Below the pieces are notes generated by a model. It worked only from the letters and a program-made list of their open reading frames with translations. It was not told where the DNA came from and ran no database searches. A DNA stretch of 64,000 bases from Afipia sp. P52-10 (lineage in GTDB: Bacteria > Pseudomonadota > Alphaproteobacteria > Rhizobiales > Xanthobacteraceae), in assembly GCF_000516555.1 (NCBI RefSeq), contig NZ_AZSJ01000003.1:1497301-1561300 (forward strand), read 5' to 3'. Shown piece after piece: positions 12,308 through 20,454 of the stretch (position 1 is its first letter; each line of letters starts with the position of its first letter). Both the position numbers and the translations under genes were made by a program.

Positions 12308-12713
12308 CCGGCCGAAAGGACACACGCCGATTGCCGCACGCGCCCCGGCGCCGGAACGCATCGCCGCGTTCGAACATGGCTTGTCGGCAGAAAGCCGCTG
12401 CGCTGCCTGGCTGATCGCCAAGGGCTATCGCATCCTTGCGCGACGGTTTCGGTCGCGCGCGGGCGAGATCGACATCATCGCGCGGCGCCGCGGCGTGACC
12501 GCGTTCATCGAGGTGAAGGCGCGGGCAAAACTCGACGATGCCGCCTATGCCATCACGCCACAGCAACAGCTGCGGATTATCGCAGCCGCCGAGGTCTGGC
12601 TCGCGGCCCATCCGCAATTCGCCAATGACGAGCTGCGGTTCGATGCGATGCTGATCGCGCCAGGCCATCTGCCTCGTCATCTGATTGCAGCCTTCGACGC
12701 GACACCCCGCTGA
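12297..12713 (+). CDS. yraN: UPF0102 (YraN) nuclease-like protein
   Basis: 138-residue protein of the YraN family, which has a restriction-endonuclease-like fold; the cellular role is not established. The nuclease-type acid/lysine motif is visible as GEIDIIARR followed by FIEVKARA. The start at 12297 (MTTDRPKG) gives a family-typical length and overlaps the end of rsmI by 11 bp. Linked to rsmI and gshB as in many proteobacteria. Confidence 0.9.
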   Translation: MTTDRPKGHTPIAARAPAPERIAAFEHGLSAESRCAAWLIAKGYRILARRFRSRAGEIDIIARRRGVTAFIEVKARAKLDDAAYAITPQQQLRIIAAAEVWLAAHPQFANDELRFDAMLIAPGHLPRHLIAAFDATPR

Positions 12714-12847
12714 TTCCGCTGTCATTCCAGCCCCGCAGGACAACCGTTCCGGATCGGAGCCATCCTGAAAAGAGACTGGAAAGATTGCCCCGGATCGCAC
12801 AGATTGCCTCCCTGCCGCATCACCTTCTCCCAGCGTGGAATTTTCCG

Positions 12848-13789
12848 ATGAGCCTGAAGATCGCAGTCCAGATGGACCCTATCGCCCGGATCAACATCCG
12901 TGGCGATTCCACCTTCGCTATGCTGCTGGAGGCGCAGAAGCGCGGACACGCGATCAGCTACTACACGCCAGACCGGCTGGCGCAGCGCGGCCGCGACGTG
13001 TTCGCCGCCGTGCAGCCCTTGAGCGTGCGCGACACGGAGGGCGATCACTTCACGCTCGGCGAAGCCAAGCGCGAGAACCTCGCCGCGTTCGACGTGATCC
13101 TGCTGCGGCAGGATCCGCCGTTCGACATGGCCTACATCACCACCACGCACATGCTGGAACGCATCCATCCGAACACGCTGGTCGTCAACGACCCGACCCA
13201 AGTGCGCAACGCGCCGGAGAAGGTGCTGGTGATGGAGTTCTCCGACTTGATGCCGCCGACGCTGATTTCCCGCGACCTCGACGAGATCAAGGCGTTCCGC
13301 GCCGAGCATGGCGACGTGGTGATGAAGCCGCTGTACGGCCACGGCGGCGGCGCCGTATTCCGCATCACCCGCGAAGATCTCAACTTCGGTTCGCTCTACG
13401 ACATGTTCTCGACCACGTTCCGGGAGCCGTGGGTGATCCAGCGTTTTCTCCCCGAAGTGAAGCACGGCGACAAGCGCATCATGCTGGTGAACGGCGAGTT
13501 CGCCGGCGCCGTCAACCGCGTACCCGCTGCCGACGACTTGCGCTCCAACATGGTGCGCGGCGGCGCGGCGCAAGCCACTGACCTGACGCCGCGCGAACGC
13601 GAAATCTGCGAGCGCATCGGCCCCACGCTGCGCGCGCGCGGCCTGATCCTGGTCGGCATCGACGTCATCGACGGCAACCTGACCGAGATCAACGTCACCT
13701 CGCCGACCGGCATCCGCGCGATCGCCCGGCTCGGCGGCCCGGACATCGCCGCCAAGGTCTTGGACTGCATCGAAGCGAAACGCGCCTGA
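12848..13789 (+). CDS. gshB: Glutathione synthetase
   Basis: ATP-dependent ligation of gamma-glutamylcysteine and glycine, the final step of glutathione synthesis in the cytosol. 313 residues from ATG 12848 ([12 protein letters not shown]), the usual family start; an in-frame ATG at 12785 would add 21 residues. ATP-grasp features: [15 protein letters not shown] glycine-rich loop near residue 155 and the closing [12 protein letters not shown]. Third gene after rsmI and yraN. No other thiol-metabolism genes are adjacent, but quinone-type detoxification genes follow 2 kb downstream. Confidence 0.96.
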   Translation: MSLKIAVQMDPIARINIRGDSTFAMLLEAQKRGHAISYYTPDRLAQRGRDVFAAVQPLSVRDTEGDHFTLGEAKRENLAAFDVILLRQDPPFDMAYITTTHMLERIHPNTLVVNDPTQVRNAPEKVLVMEFSDLMPPTLISRDLDEIKAFRAEHGDVVMKPLYGHGGGAVFRITREDLNFGSLYDMFSTTFREPWVIQRFLPEVKHGDKRIMLVNGEFAGAVNRVPAADDLRSNMVRGGAAQATDLTPREREICERIGPTLRARGLILVGIDVIDGNLTEINVTSPTGIRAIARLGGPDIAAKVLDCIEAKRA

Positions 13790-13906
13790 TTGCTGCGTTT
13801 TAGTTAACGCCTTGGTTACGGTGCAGCCCTAGTATCTCTACGATGCAGAGGCGGTGTCCGGATGTCCCGGGTTTCGGCCGCGTAGAAAGATCGGCCAGAC
13901 CGCACG

Positions 13907-14743
13907 ATGGCGATCGAAGTTTTTCAGGGCGGATCGATCCCCCGCGAACTGTCCAGCGGAACGATGGAGTTCCTCTGGGCCAAGTGGAAGACGCTCAACG
14001 CCACCAACAGCCTGTCCTTCCAGCGGCTGATGGAAGAATCCGATCTTCCCGTGCGTGCGAATCTGACCTGCCTGGTGCAGACCGGCGACGACTTTGTCTA
14101 CATGTATGTCGGCAAAGCGGTGCAGGAAGGCACCGGCTTCGACACCACCGGCCGTCGCTTGTCCGCGTCGAAAACTCCAGTCGGCCGCGATCTGCTCGAG
14201 GTCTACCGTCACACCGCGCAGTCGGGCGTGCCGTCGTTCGTACGCTTCGCCGGCTCGGCGGGACGCGGACAGATCTGGCAGGGTCTCGTCCTGCCGATCC
14301 GCCTCGCGCCGGAGACGGTTTTCCTGGTCGCGTATTCAGAGCAGATCAACCTGCATTCCGACGTGTGTGCGCATCTGTTCCAGAGTGCGCCCGAACCGAT
14401 GCTGATCGCATCGCCGATCGTCAACGATGTCGGCGATGTGCGCGACGGCTGGGTCATCATGATGAATGACGCGGCCCGAACGCTTCTGGATTTTCACGAC
14501 GGCATCGGCAATCTCAGGTTGAGGCAGCTGGCAATGCTTGCCGGATTCGAGTTCGGCTTCAAGCTGCATCCGCCCGTGCCCGACGGCACGCGAAGTACGC
14601 TGAAACCTGCGCACGGCCTAGGCGCCGAGGTGATCCGCTTCGCCAACGCGTTCGTGCTGCGGCTGCACCGGCAGGACAGGGCCGGCGCCCGCGAATCCGT
14701 CCTGGCGCCAGCGCTCGCGCCGGTCGAGAGCATCCCGTTCTGA
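13907..14743 (+). CDS. Conserved hypothetical protein, PAS-like
   Basis: 278 residues, soluble, no signal peptide or membrane segment. The N-terminal half (about residues 20-140) has the strand/helix rhythm of a PAS sensor (FLWAKWKTLN, FVYMYVGKAVQEGTG, LVLPIRLAPETVFLVAY). The second half (about 150-260) could be another PAS-like unit (PEPMLIASPIV, WVIMMNDAARTLLDF). There is no output domain, kinase or DNA-binding motif. Monocistronic: 117 bp after gshB and convergent with the LysR gene. Function unknown; the PAS suggestion is from pattern only. Confidence 0.7.
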   Translation: MAIEVFQGGSIPRELSSGTMEFLWAKWKTLNATNSLSFQRLMEESDLPVRANLTCLVQTGDDFVYMYVGKAVQEGTGFDTTGRRLSASKTPVGRDLLEVYRHTAQSGVPSFVRFAGSAGRGQIWQGLVLPIRLAPETVFLVAYSEQINLHSDVCAHLFQSAPEPMLIASPIVNDVGDVRDGWVIMMNDAARTLLDFHDGIGNLRLRQLAMLAGFEFGFKLHPPVPDGTRSTLKPAHGLGAEVIRFANAFVLRLHRQDRAGARESVLAPALAPVESIPF

Positions 14744-14755
14744 TCCCGTCAACAA

Positions 14756-14812
14756 CGGCAGCGCTTGAAGCCTGTTTGCGCGTGACCTTTACCCGATCGG
14801 CATGCGCTGCCG
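14756..14812. repeat. Inverted repeat in the convergent gap before the LysR gene stop
   Basis: Nine-base arms CGGCAGCGC (14756-14764) and GCGCTGCCG (14804-14812) enclose 39 bp between two convergent genes. The loop is long and there is no T-run, so it is only a weak bidirectional terminator candidate. Confidence 0.35.
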
Positions 14813-15709
14813 TCAGGCCAACGCCGCCTGTCCGAACCGCTGCACCAGATAATCGATGAACAGCCGCACCTTGACCGCCAGGTGCCGCGTCGGCGGATAG
14901 ATCGCATAGAGCGTCAGTGGTGGCGTCTTATATGCGACGAGGATGCTGCGCAGGTCACCGCGCTTGAGCGCCGCCTCGGCGATGAACACCGGCAGCACGG
15001 CGATGCCGCGTCCGGCAACGGCCGCATCGCGCAACACTTCGGCGTTGTTCGCGCACAGCGTCCAGCGCGGATTGATCCAGTGGTCACCATCCTCACCGGT
15101 CAGCTTCCATTGGTTTCCGGTCGACAGATAGCCATAGGTCAAGCAGACATGGTTGCGCAGATCGGCGGGGTGCTCCGGTGTGCCGTGTTCCTGCAGATAG
15201 CCTGGCGAGGCACAAATCACGCGATCGATCGGCATCAGCTTGCGCGCGATCAGACTCGAGGATTCGAGCTCGGCGATGCGTAGCGTGACGTCGAGCCCGT
15301 CCTGCACTGGATCGACATGTTCGTCGCTAAGCACGAGCTGGATCTGCAGGTCGGGGTAAAGCTGCATGAACCCGGCGATGGCAGGGCCAAGCTGTATCGT
15401 CCCGAACGACATCGGCGCGTTGACGCGCAACAGCCCGCGCGGCTTCACCTGCAGTTCGCTCACCGCCCGATCGGCGGCATCGAGGTCGGCGAGGATGGTG
15501 ACCGCGCGCTCATAATAGGACTGGCCGTTCTCCGTTGGCGTGACGCGGCGGGTGGTCCGGCTGAGCAACTGGACACCGAGCTCCTGCTCCAGTTCGGCGA
15601 CATGCTTGCTGATCGCCGAGCGCGACATGCGCAGCCGCCGGCCGGCCTCTGAGAAGCTTGCCGTCTCGACCACTTTGACGAAGGCCCGCAGGCTCGTGAG
15701 CTTGTCCAT
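14813..15709 (-). CDS. LysR-family transcriptional regulator
   Basis: 298 residues. N-terminal winged helix-turn-helix (MDKLTSLRAFVKVVE ... EAGRRLRMSRSAISKHVAELEQELG, about residues 1-60) and a C-terminal effector domain (about 90-290) of periplasmic-binding fold. Divergent from a three-gene operon (dioxygenase, hydrolase, isochorismatase-like); the 172-bp gap has a palindrome ATTGT-N6-ACAAT (15804-15819) suited to LysR-type control. By analogy with quinone-responsive regulators of similar operons it may sense quinones or other electrophiles, but the ligand cannot be read from sequence. Confidence 0.9.
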   Translation of the reverse strand: MDKLTSLRAFVKVVETASFSEAGRRLRMSRSAISKHVAELEQELGVQLLSRTTRRVTPTENGQSYYERAVTILADLDAADRAVSELQVKPRGLLRVNAPMSFGTIQLGPAIAGFMQLYPDLQIQLVLSDEHVDPVQDGLDVTLRIAELESSSLIARKLMPIDRVICASPGYLQEHGTPEHPADLRNHVCLTYGYLSTGNQWKLTGEDGDHWINPRWTLCANNAEVLRDAAVAGRGIAVLPVFIAEAALKRGDLRSILVAYKTPPLTLYAIYPPTRHLAVKVRLFIDYLVQRFGQAALA

Positions 15710-15803
15710 GTCAGGCTCCGGGAGGTGCTTCCAGTCCCTCGACCCTAGGCGATCACAGCCAGATTGTCATCAAATCAGAGACAGTGATGCCACTATACGG
15801 CCA

Positions 15804-15819
15804 ATTGTCTCCAAACAAT
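15804..15819. promoter_or_regulatory. Candidate LysR-type operator
   Basis: Perfect interrupted palindrome ATTGT-CTCCAA-ACAAT in the divergent promoter region. A second TTGTC motif lies about 40 bp to the left (15765-15768). LysR regulators typically use one strong palindromic site plus a weaker activation site. Assignment is inference. Confidence 0.45.
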
Positions 15820-15881
15820 CCCGAAGCCACATTCCGTTCAACAGAGCGCGATGGACGCGCAACGAGCAACGGAGAGCGACC

Positions 15882-16823
15882 ATGGCTGGGATTCACCACG
15901 TCACCGCAATTGCCGGAAACGGTCCCCGCAACTACGAGTTTTACACCCGGACGCTGGGTCTTCGCTTCGTCAAGAAGACGGTCAATTTCGACGATCCCGG
16001 CACCTATCACTTCTATTACGGCGATGAGACCGGTACCCCGGGCAGCATCCTGACCTTCTTCCCGTGGGAGGGAGCGGCGCCAGGGCGCGGCGGCGTCGGT
16101 CAGACCCAGCAGACCGCCTTTCGCGTGCCGGTCGGCTCGCTCGGCTACTGGACGCAGCGTCTGATCGAGAGGGGTGTCGCCCACGACGCGCCGGAGAAGC
16201 GGTTTGGCGAGTGGGTGCTCTCGTTCGTCGATCCCGACGGGACCAGCCTTACCTTGGTCGGCACGGCGGGAGCCGACGCCGAGAGCAGCTGGAGCAACGG
16301 CGAGATCCCGACCGAGCACGCGATCCGCGGCTTCCATGGCGTGACGCTGCTGATCGAGGATGCGGCACGAACCGGCGCGATCCTGACCGACGTGTTCGGC
16401 TACACCCGCACAGGCCAGGAAGGCTCGATCACTCGCTATCGCGTGCCCGGCCTGACCCAGGGCGCTGTCGTCGACATCTACGAGGCGAAGGGCTTCCTGC
16501 CCGGACGGCAGGGCCGCGGCTCCGTCCACCACATCGCCTTCCGCGCGGCGGATGACGCCGAGCAGGCGGCGATGGTGGAGAAGCTGATCACAGCCCACGG
16601 CATGCGTCCGACCGAGCAGCGCGATCGCAACTACTTCCGTTCGGTCTACTTCCGTGAACCGGGCGGCATCCTGTTCGAAATCGCCACCGATAGTCCCGGC
16701 TTCACCGTCGACGAACCGGCCGAAACCCTCGGGCAGGCGCTCAAGCTGCCGGCATTCCTGGAAGCGCACCGCAGCGAGATCGAGCGCGTTCTGCCCTCGC
16801 TTGAGAATGAAAGGGCTGCCTGA
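15882..16823 (+). CDS. Ring-cleaving dioxygenase of the vicinal-oxygen-chelate family (MhqO/PcpA-like)
   Basis: 313 residues made of two glyoxalase-fold modules (about 1-130 and 148-275). Likely metal ligands: His5 or His6 (GIHHVTAIAG), His217 (VHHIAF) and Glu266 (GGILFEIATD). The family includes hydroquinone 1,2-dioxygenases and MhqO-type quinone-detoxification enzymes. Start chosen at ATG 15882; the long open frame upstream overlaps the LysR promoter. Its stop overlaps the next start (TGATG), so it is translationally coupled to the MhqD-like hydrolase. Substrate is unknown. Confidence 0.85.
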   Translation: MAGIHHVTAIAGNGPRNYEFYTRTLGLRFVKKTVNFDDPGTYHFYYGDETGTPGSILTFFPWEGAAPGRGGVGQTQQTAFRVPVGSLGYWTQRLIERGVAHDAPEKRFGEWVLSFVDPDGTSLTLVGTAGADAESSWSNGEIPTEHAIRGFHGVTLLIEDAARTGAILTDVFGYTRTGQEGSITRYRVPGLTQGAVVDIYEAKGFLPGRQGRGSVHHIAFRAADDAEQAAMVEKLITAHGMRPTEQRDRNYFRSVYFREPGGILFEIATDSPGFTVDEPAETLGQALKLPAFLEAHRSEIERVLPSLENERAA

Positions 16824-17461
16824 TGACCAACCTGTCCTTCATCCATCGCTTCGAGCCGGCCACCCGGCTCGAAGCCCCTCCGCTGCTGCTGTTGCACGGC
16901 ACCGGCGGTGACGAAAACGATCTCCTGCCGCTCGGCCGGATGATCGCACCGGGCTCGGCGCTGCTGGCACCGCGCGGCAAGGTGCTGGAGCACGGCATGC
17001 CACGCTTCTTCCGCCGTCACGCCGAAGGCGTGTTCGACGAGGATGACCTGCGCGACCGCGCGAACGAACTCGCCGATTTCGTCGGGGAGGCACGCAAGGC
17101 TTATGGCATCGCGCGGCCGATCGCCGTCGGTTTCTCGAATGGGGCCAACATCGCCGCGGCGATGCTGCTGCTGCGGCCCGATGTGCTCGCCGGCGCTGCG
17201 CTGCTGCGGGCGATGGTGCCGCTGTCGCAAGCGCCGAACGCCGACCTGACCGGAAAACCGGTGCTGCTGCTGTCCGGTCAGAGCGATCCCATCGTACCGC
17301 GCGAGAATGCAGTGCGTCTGCAAGCGCTGCTGTCGGAGCGCCGGGCGGAGGTTGCATTCCACGCGCTGCCGCTCGGCCATCAGCTCACGCAAACCGATCT
17401 GACCGTCACCCGGCAGTGGCTCGACACGCTCGGCCACAAGCCGCTCGCGCATGCGTCCTGA
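16823..17461 (+). CDS. Alpha/beta hydrolase, phospholipase/carboxylesterase family (MhqD-like)
   Basis: 212 residues with a complete catalytic triad: nucleophile Ser105 in GFSNG, Asp155 in SGQSDPIVP and His186 in LPLGHQL; oxyanion region LLLHGTGGDEND at 23-34. Soluble carboxylesterase/YpfH type. It overlaps the dioxygenase by one base and is followed by the isochorismatase-like gene, the same pairing (ring-cleaving dioxygenase plus hydrolase) as mhqO/mhqD in quinone-resistance operons. Probable role: hydrolysis of a ring-cleavage or conjugate product in the cytosol. Confidence 0.85.
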   Translation: MTNLSFIHRFEPATRLEAPPLLLLHGTGGDENDLLPLGRMIAPGSALLAPRGKVLEHGMPRFFRRHAEGVFDEDDLRDRANELADFVGEARKAYGIARPIAVGFSNGANIAAAMLLLRPDVLAGAALLRAMVPLSQAPNADLTGKPVLLLSGQSDPIVPRENAVRLQALLSERRAEVAFHALPLGHQLTQTDLTVTRQWLDTLGHKPLAHAS

Positions 17462-17510
17462 CCGAACCCTCAATCATCCTTCACCCTTCGACCAACAAAG
17501 GAGACCACCC

Positions 17511-18164
17511 ATGCCCATCATCGCCAAGGCGGCACCCGGAAAGCAGCTGCTGACGCCGAACGATCACACCCTGATCATGATCGACTTCCAGTCGCAGATG
17601 GCCTTTGCGACCCACTCGATCGACGCCGTGACGCTGCGCAACAACGCGGCCCTGGTGGCGAACGCTGCCGCCGGCTTCAAGGTTCCGACCATCCTCACCA
17701 CCGTCGCCGAGAAGAGCTTTTCGGGACCGATGTTCGATGAAATCACCGCCGCATTTCCCGGCCAGACGTTGCTCGACCGCACCTCGATGAACACTTGGGA
17801 GGACGAGGCGGTGATCAAGCAGGTCAACGCAATCGGCAAGCCGCGGATCGTGCTGTCGGGGCTGTGGACCAGCGTCTGCATCGTCGAACCCGCGCTCTCC
17901 GCGATCGATCAAGGCTTCGAGGTGTTCGTGATCGCGGATGCCTGCGGCGACGTTTCGACCGAAGCGCACGAGCGCGCCATGCAGCGTATGATCCAGGCCG
18001 GCGCCAAGCCGATCACAGCGTTGCAGTACATCCTCGAGTTGCAGCGCGACTGGGCACGCGGCGAAACCTACGACCTGACGACCGGCATCGCCAAGACGTT
18101 CGGTGGCGCCTATGGCATCGGCATCAGCTATGCCAAGGCGATGTTCAACGCGCACGAAGGCTAA
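17511..18164 (+). CDS. Isochorismatase-like cysteine hydrolase (YcaC type)
   Basis: 217 residues. Features of the isochorismatase-like fold: Asp25 in LIMIDFQSQM and probable nucleophile Cys123 in GLWTSVCIVEPAL, with the downstream VFVIADACGDVSTEAHERA helix. Such proteins hydrolyse C-N or ester bonds of small substrates. ATG 17511 is chosen because GGAG precedes it and the family begins near here. Third gene of the LysR-controlled run, 49 bp after the hydrolase, and closed by a strong hairpin terminator. Confidence 0.85.
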   Translation: MPIIAKAAPGKQLLTPNDHTLIMIDFQSQMAFATHSIDAVTLRNNAALVANAAAGFKVPTILTTVAEKSFSGPMFDEITAAFPGQTLLDRTSMNTWEDEAVIKQVNAIGKPRIVLSGLWTSVCIVEPALSAIDQGFEVFVIADACGDVSTEAHERAMQRMIQAGAKPITALQYILELQRDWARGETYDLTTGIAKTFGGAYGIGISYAKAMFNAHEG

Positions 18165-18173
18165 CGCCGCGCA

Positions 18174-18207
18174 CGATCGTCTTCCGGTCAGTGCCGGAAG
18201 ACGATCG
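18174..18207. terminator. Bidirectional hairpin terminator
   Basis: Perfect 14-bp inverted repeat CGATCGTCTTCCGG (18174-18187) and its complement (18194-18207) with a 6-nt loop, placed between the convergent isochorismatase-like gene and dedA. No long T-run, but the stem is strong in both directions. Confidence 0.7.
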
Positions 18208-18224
18208 CTGCCGGACCTCGGTCG

Positions 18225-18866
18225 TTATCCGATGCGATCCGGTGCAGCCGCAACCACGCGAGCACCGGTGGGGGAACGCCGCTTCCACATCCGCAGCGCC
18301 AGCACGATCAGAATCTCCGATGCGATGAGCGCTGCGGCCACCCAAAAGCCGACCTGAACGGCATCATGGCCGCTGCCCCGCAGCACGTATCCCAGGGTCA
18401 AGAACGGCATGTTCCAGATCAACGTGCCGATCGCCGTCGCCAGCACGAACGCCTTCGGCTCGAGTGCAAGCACGCCCGCGGGCAACGCCAGGTAAATCCG
18501 GACGGTCGGCAAAGTCTGACCGAGCAGCGTGACCCAGAAGTGATTGCTGCGATAGGCGCCGGCGAGCCGGGCATACAACGCGGGTTTCAGCAGCACGTAA
18601 CGTCCGAACCGCGCCACGAAGGCTTCGATGCGTTGCGCGCCGAGACTGCGGCCAAGGCCATACCAACCGACCGCGCCCACCAGCGAACCGACGCTGGTGA
18701 CGGCCACCAGCGTCACGAGGCCCGCGCCGTCGCGCGCCGTCATGCCAAGCATCATCAGCATGACGTAGGAGGGGAAAATCGGCACGAACTTCTCGGCCAG
18801 CGCGAGCAGGCCCGCCCCCAGGATACCGAAGCTCATCAAGAGCGCGATGATATCAGACGACTCCAT
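18225..18866 (-). CDS. DedA-family membrane protein (SNARE-associated / VTT domain)
   Basis: 213 residues, integral inner-membrane protein with several hydrophobic segments. Conserved DedA features: EKFVPIFPSYVMLMMLG re-entrant region near residue 23, GSLVGAVGWYGLGRSLG, and the RFGRYVLLKP... / GQTLPTVRIYLALPAG arginine-containing motifs. Members move lipids such as undecaprenyl phosphate or phosphatidylethanolamine across the membrane and support envelope homeostasis. The start at 18866 follows the stop of the PmtA-like gene by 7 bp, so the two are co-transcribed, suggesting a shared lipid role. Confidence 0.88.
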   Translation of the reverse strand: MESSDIIALLMSFGILGAGLLALAEKFVPIFPSYVMLMMLGMTARDGAGLVTLVAVTSVGSLVGAVGWYGLGRSLGAQRIEAFVARFGRYVLLKPALYARLAGAYRSNHFWVTLLGQTLPTVRIYLALPAGVLALEPKAFVLATAIGTLIWNMPFLTLGYVLRGSGHDAVQVGFWVAAALIASEILIVLALRMWKRRSPTGARVVAAAPDRIG

Positions 18867-18873
18867 GCGAGCC

Positions 18874-19455
18874 TCACCCGGTGACCTGTCCGCGTCGGGC
18901 GATGCGATACACCGATGCGGGTGGCACGTTGCGATAGGTCTGGCCGATACAGCGCGCCTGCAGATCGAGTTGATCGAGGATGGCGTCGGGCACCGGGCAG
19001 CGCGGACCGTAGGTGATCTGATAGAATGCGCCGCCGGGCCGCAGATAGCGGAATGCACCCTTCATGATCGCCGCGACCTTCTGCGGCGGCATGGCGAGAA
19101 TGCCAAGACCGCTGACGATGGCACCAACCGGCGCACCCTCATACAAGGGATATTTATCGAGCGTCGCCGCATCCATCCACAGCACGCGCGCTTGCGGAAA
19201 ACGCTCCTGCAGCAGGCGCACGAAGTCTGAGCCGTATTCGACCAGCGTGAGATCCTGCTCGCGCACGCCGCGCTCGAGCAGCGCATAGGTAAAGGGCCCG
19301 GTCCCAGGACCAAGCTCCATCACCGGCCCTGTATCCGCCGAGATGTCCTTCGTCACGAGCGACGCAAGCGTCGCGCTGGACGGCGTGATCGAGGCTACGC
19401 GCAGCGGATTGCGCAGCCACGCAACGAAGAAGGGAAGAATATCAGCGCTGGCCAT
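18874..19455 (-). CDS. Phospholipid N-methyltransferase-like protein (PmtA paralog)
   Basis: 193 residues from ATG 19455, preceded by GGAGG at 6-nt spacing; an upstream in-frame start at 19476 would add 7 residues. Same family as the PmtA at the left edge: SAM loop ELGPGTGPFT, VEYGSDF after strand 2, AIVSGLGIL, an ITYGPRCPV segment and NVPPASVYR near the end. Sequence is clearly diverged from the first copy. Probably methylates a phospholipid head group or an intermediate such as monomethyl-PE. In an operon with dedA and divergent from a two-component system. Confidence 0.8.
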   Translation of the reverse strand: MASADILPFFVAWLRNPLRVASITPSSATLASLVTKDISADTGPVMELGPGTGPFTYALLERGVREQDLTLVEYGSDFVRLLQERFPQARVLWMDAATLDKYPLYEGAPVGAIVSGLGILAMPPQKVAAIMKGAFRYLRPGGAFYQITYGPRCPVPDAILDQLDLQARCIGQTYRNVPPASVYRIARRGQVTG

Positions 19456-19779
19456 GGGAGGCCTCCGCACACACACGGGCGCCGGCTGTGGCGCATCGAT
19501 TCGCTTCGAGGGTCATTTTGCGGGTCATCCGGATACGTCGCCGACGCGCGCGGCGCCGGGAGATGAGGAACGTTCGCCGGTGACGGATCGATCGACCCGT
19601 CGGCCGGCGTCTATCCAATCGCATGCGGAGCTTGCGAGAGCCTGTCGTCGGCAGGCGGCGTTTAAAAAAAATCAGCGCCTCCGCCCCGGAGGCGCCGGAA
19701 TGTCTTGCAAGGTTGCCGCAAGGCAGCGCTCATAGAAGAGATCGGTTGGGCGCGAATCGGAGGCAAGAGAAAGCGGCAC
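19456..19779. other. Divergent region between the PmtA-like gene and the response regulator
   Basis: 324 bp without a convincing protein gene. It holds an intrinsic terminator that points left (19664-19695) although no leftward gene lies to its right, so a small or antisense RNA may end here. Promoters for both flanking operons must also lie in this stretch; I could not assign them. Confidence 0.55.
19664..19695 (-). terminator. Orphan intrinsic terminator (possible end of a small RNA)
   Basis: Read on the minus strand: GCGCCTCC (19695-19688), 5-nt loop, GGAGGCGC (19682-19675), TGA, then eight T residues (19671-19664). This is a textbook Rho-independent terminator. Directly upstream on the same strand, CTTGC and GCAAG arms around 19705-19723 could form another stem. 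Confidence 0.7.
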
Positions 19780-20454
19780 ATGCGCATTCTGTTGGTGGAA
19801 GACCAGCCCGACATGGTGGCCGCGCTGCGCGCAGCGCTGACGCGACACGACATGGTCGTGGATCAGGCGCTCAATCTCGGCGAAGCGGAAGCAATCCTCG
19901 CCGACGCCGGCTATGATGCCATCGTGCTCGACCGCCAGTTGCCCGACGGCGACGGCCTGTCGCTGATTCCGAAACTGCGCGCCAACGGCAACCGCGTGCC
20001 GGTGCTGGTGCTCACCGCCCGCGGCGAGTTGAGCGACCGCGTCGCCGGCCTCGACAAGGGGGCCGACGACTACCTGGCAAAGCCGTTCGCGTTCGAGGAG
20101 CTGCTGGCACGCCTGCGCGCCCTGTTGCGCCGTCCAGCCAACGTGCAATCCGACACGGTGCGCGTCGGTCGGATTGCGTTCGACTTCGTCCATCGCGAGG
20201 CCAGCATCGGCGGGACCGTTTTGGAGATGCCCCGCCGGGAGCTGCTGGTGCTGGAAGCGCTGGTGCGGCGGATGGGCCGTATGGTGCAGCGCGCATCGCT
20301 GATGGAGGCGGTCTTCGGATTCGACGATGCGGTGCAGCCCAACGCGCTCGACACCCACATTTCCCGTCTCCGCCGCAAGCTCGCTGACGCGGATGCAGGG
20401 GTCACGATCAACGGCGTCCGCGGCGTCGGCTACCTGCTGCGTGAGACACCGTGA
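19780..20454 (+). CDS. Two-component response regulator, OmpR/PhoB family
   Basis: 224 residues. Receiver domain 1-115 with acidic pair Glu7/Asp8, phosphoacceptor Asp51 (DAIVLDRQLPDGDG), Thr79 and Lys101 (LAKPFAFEE). C-terminal winged helix (about 125-222) ending VRGVGYLLRE. Start at ATG 19780 (MRILLVED) by family alignment. Its TGA overlaps the GTG start of the sensor kinase (GTGA), so the pair is translationally coupled. The PmtA-like/dedA operon diverges from it and is a plausible target. Confidence 0.93.
   Translation: MRILLVEDQPDMVAALRAALTRHDMVVDQALNLGEAEAILADAGYDAIVLDRQLPDGDGLSLIPKLRANGNRVPVLVLTARGELSDRVAGLDKGADDYLAKPFAFEELLARLRALLRRPANVQSDTVRVGRIAFDFVHREASIGGTVLEMPRRELLVLEALVRRMGRMVQRASLMEAVFGFDDAVQPNALDTHISRLRRKLADADAGVTINGVRGVGYLLRETP

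Noticed and set aside
13799-13815. TTAACGCCTTGGTTAC as a CtrA site upstream of the PAS-like gene
   Set aside because: Spacing is 8 rather than 7 and the second half is TTAC; two deviations.
13838-14212. Minus-strand frames under the PAS-like gene
   Set aside because: The plus-strand frame has the better codon composition and start context.
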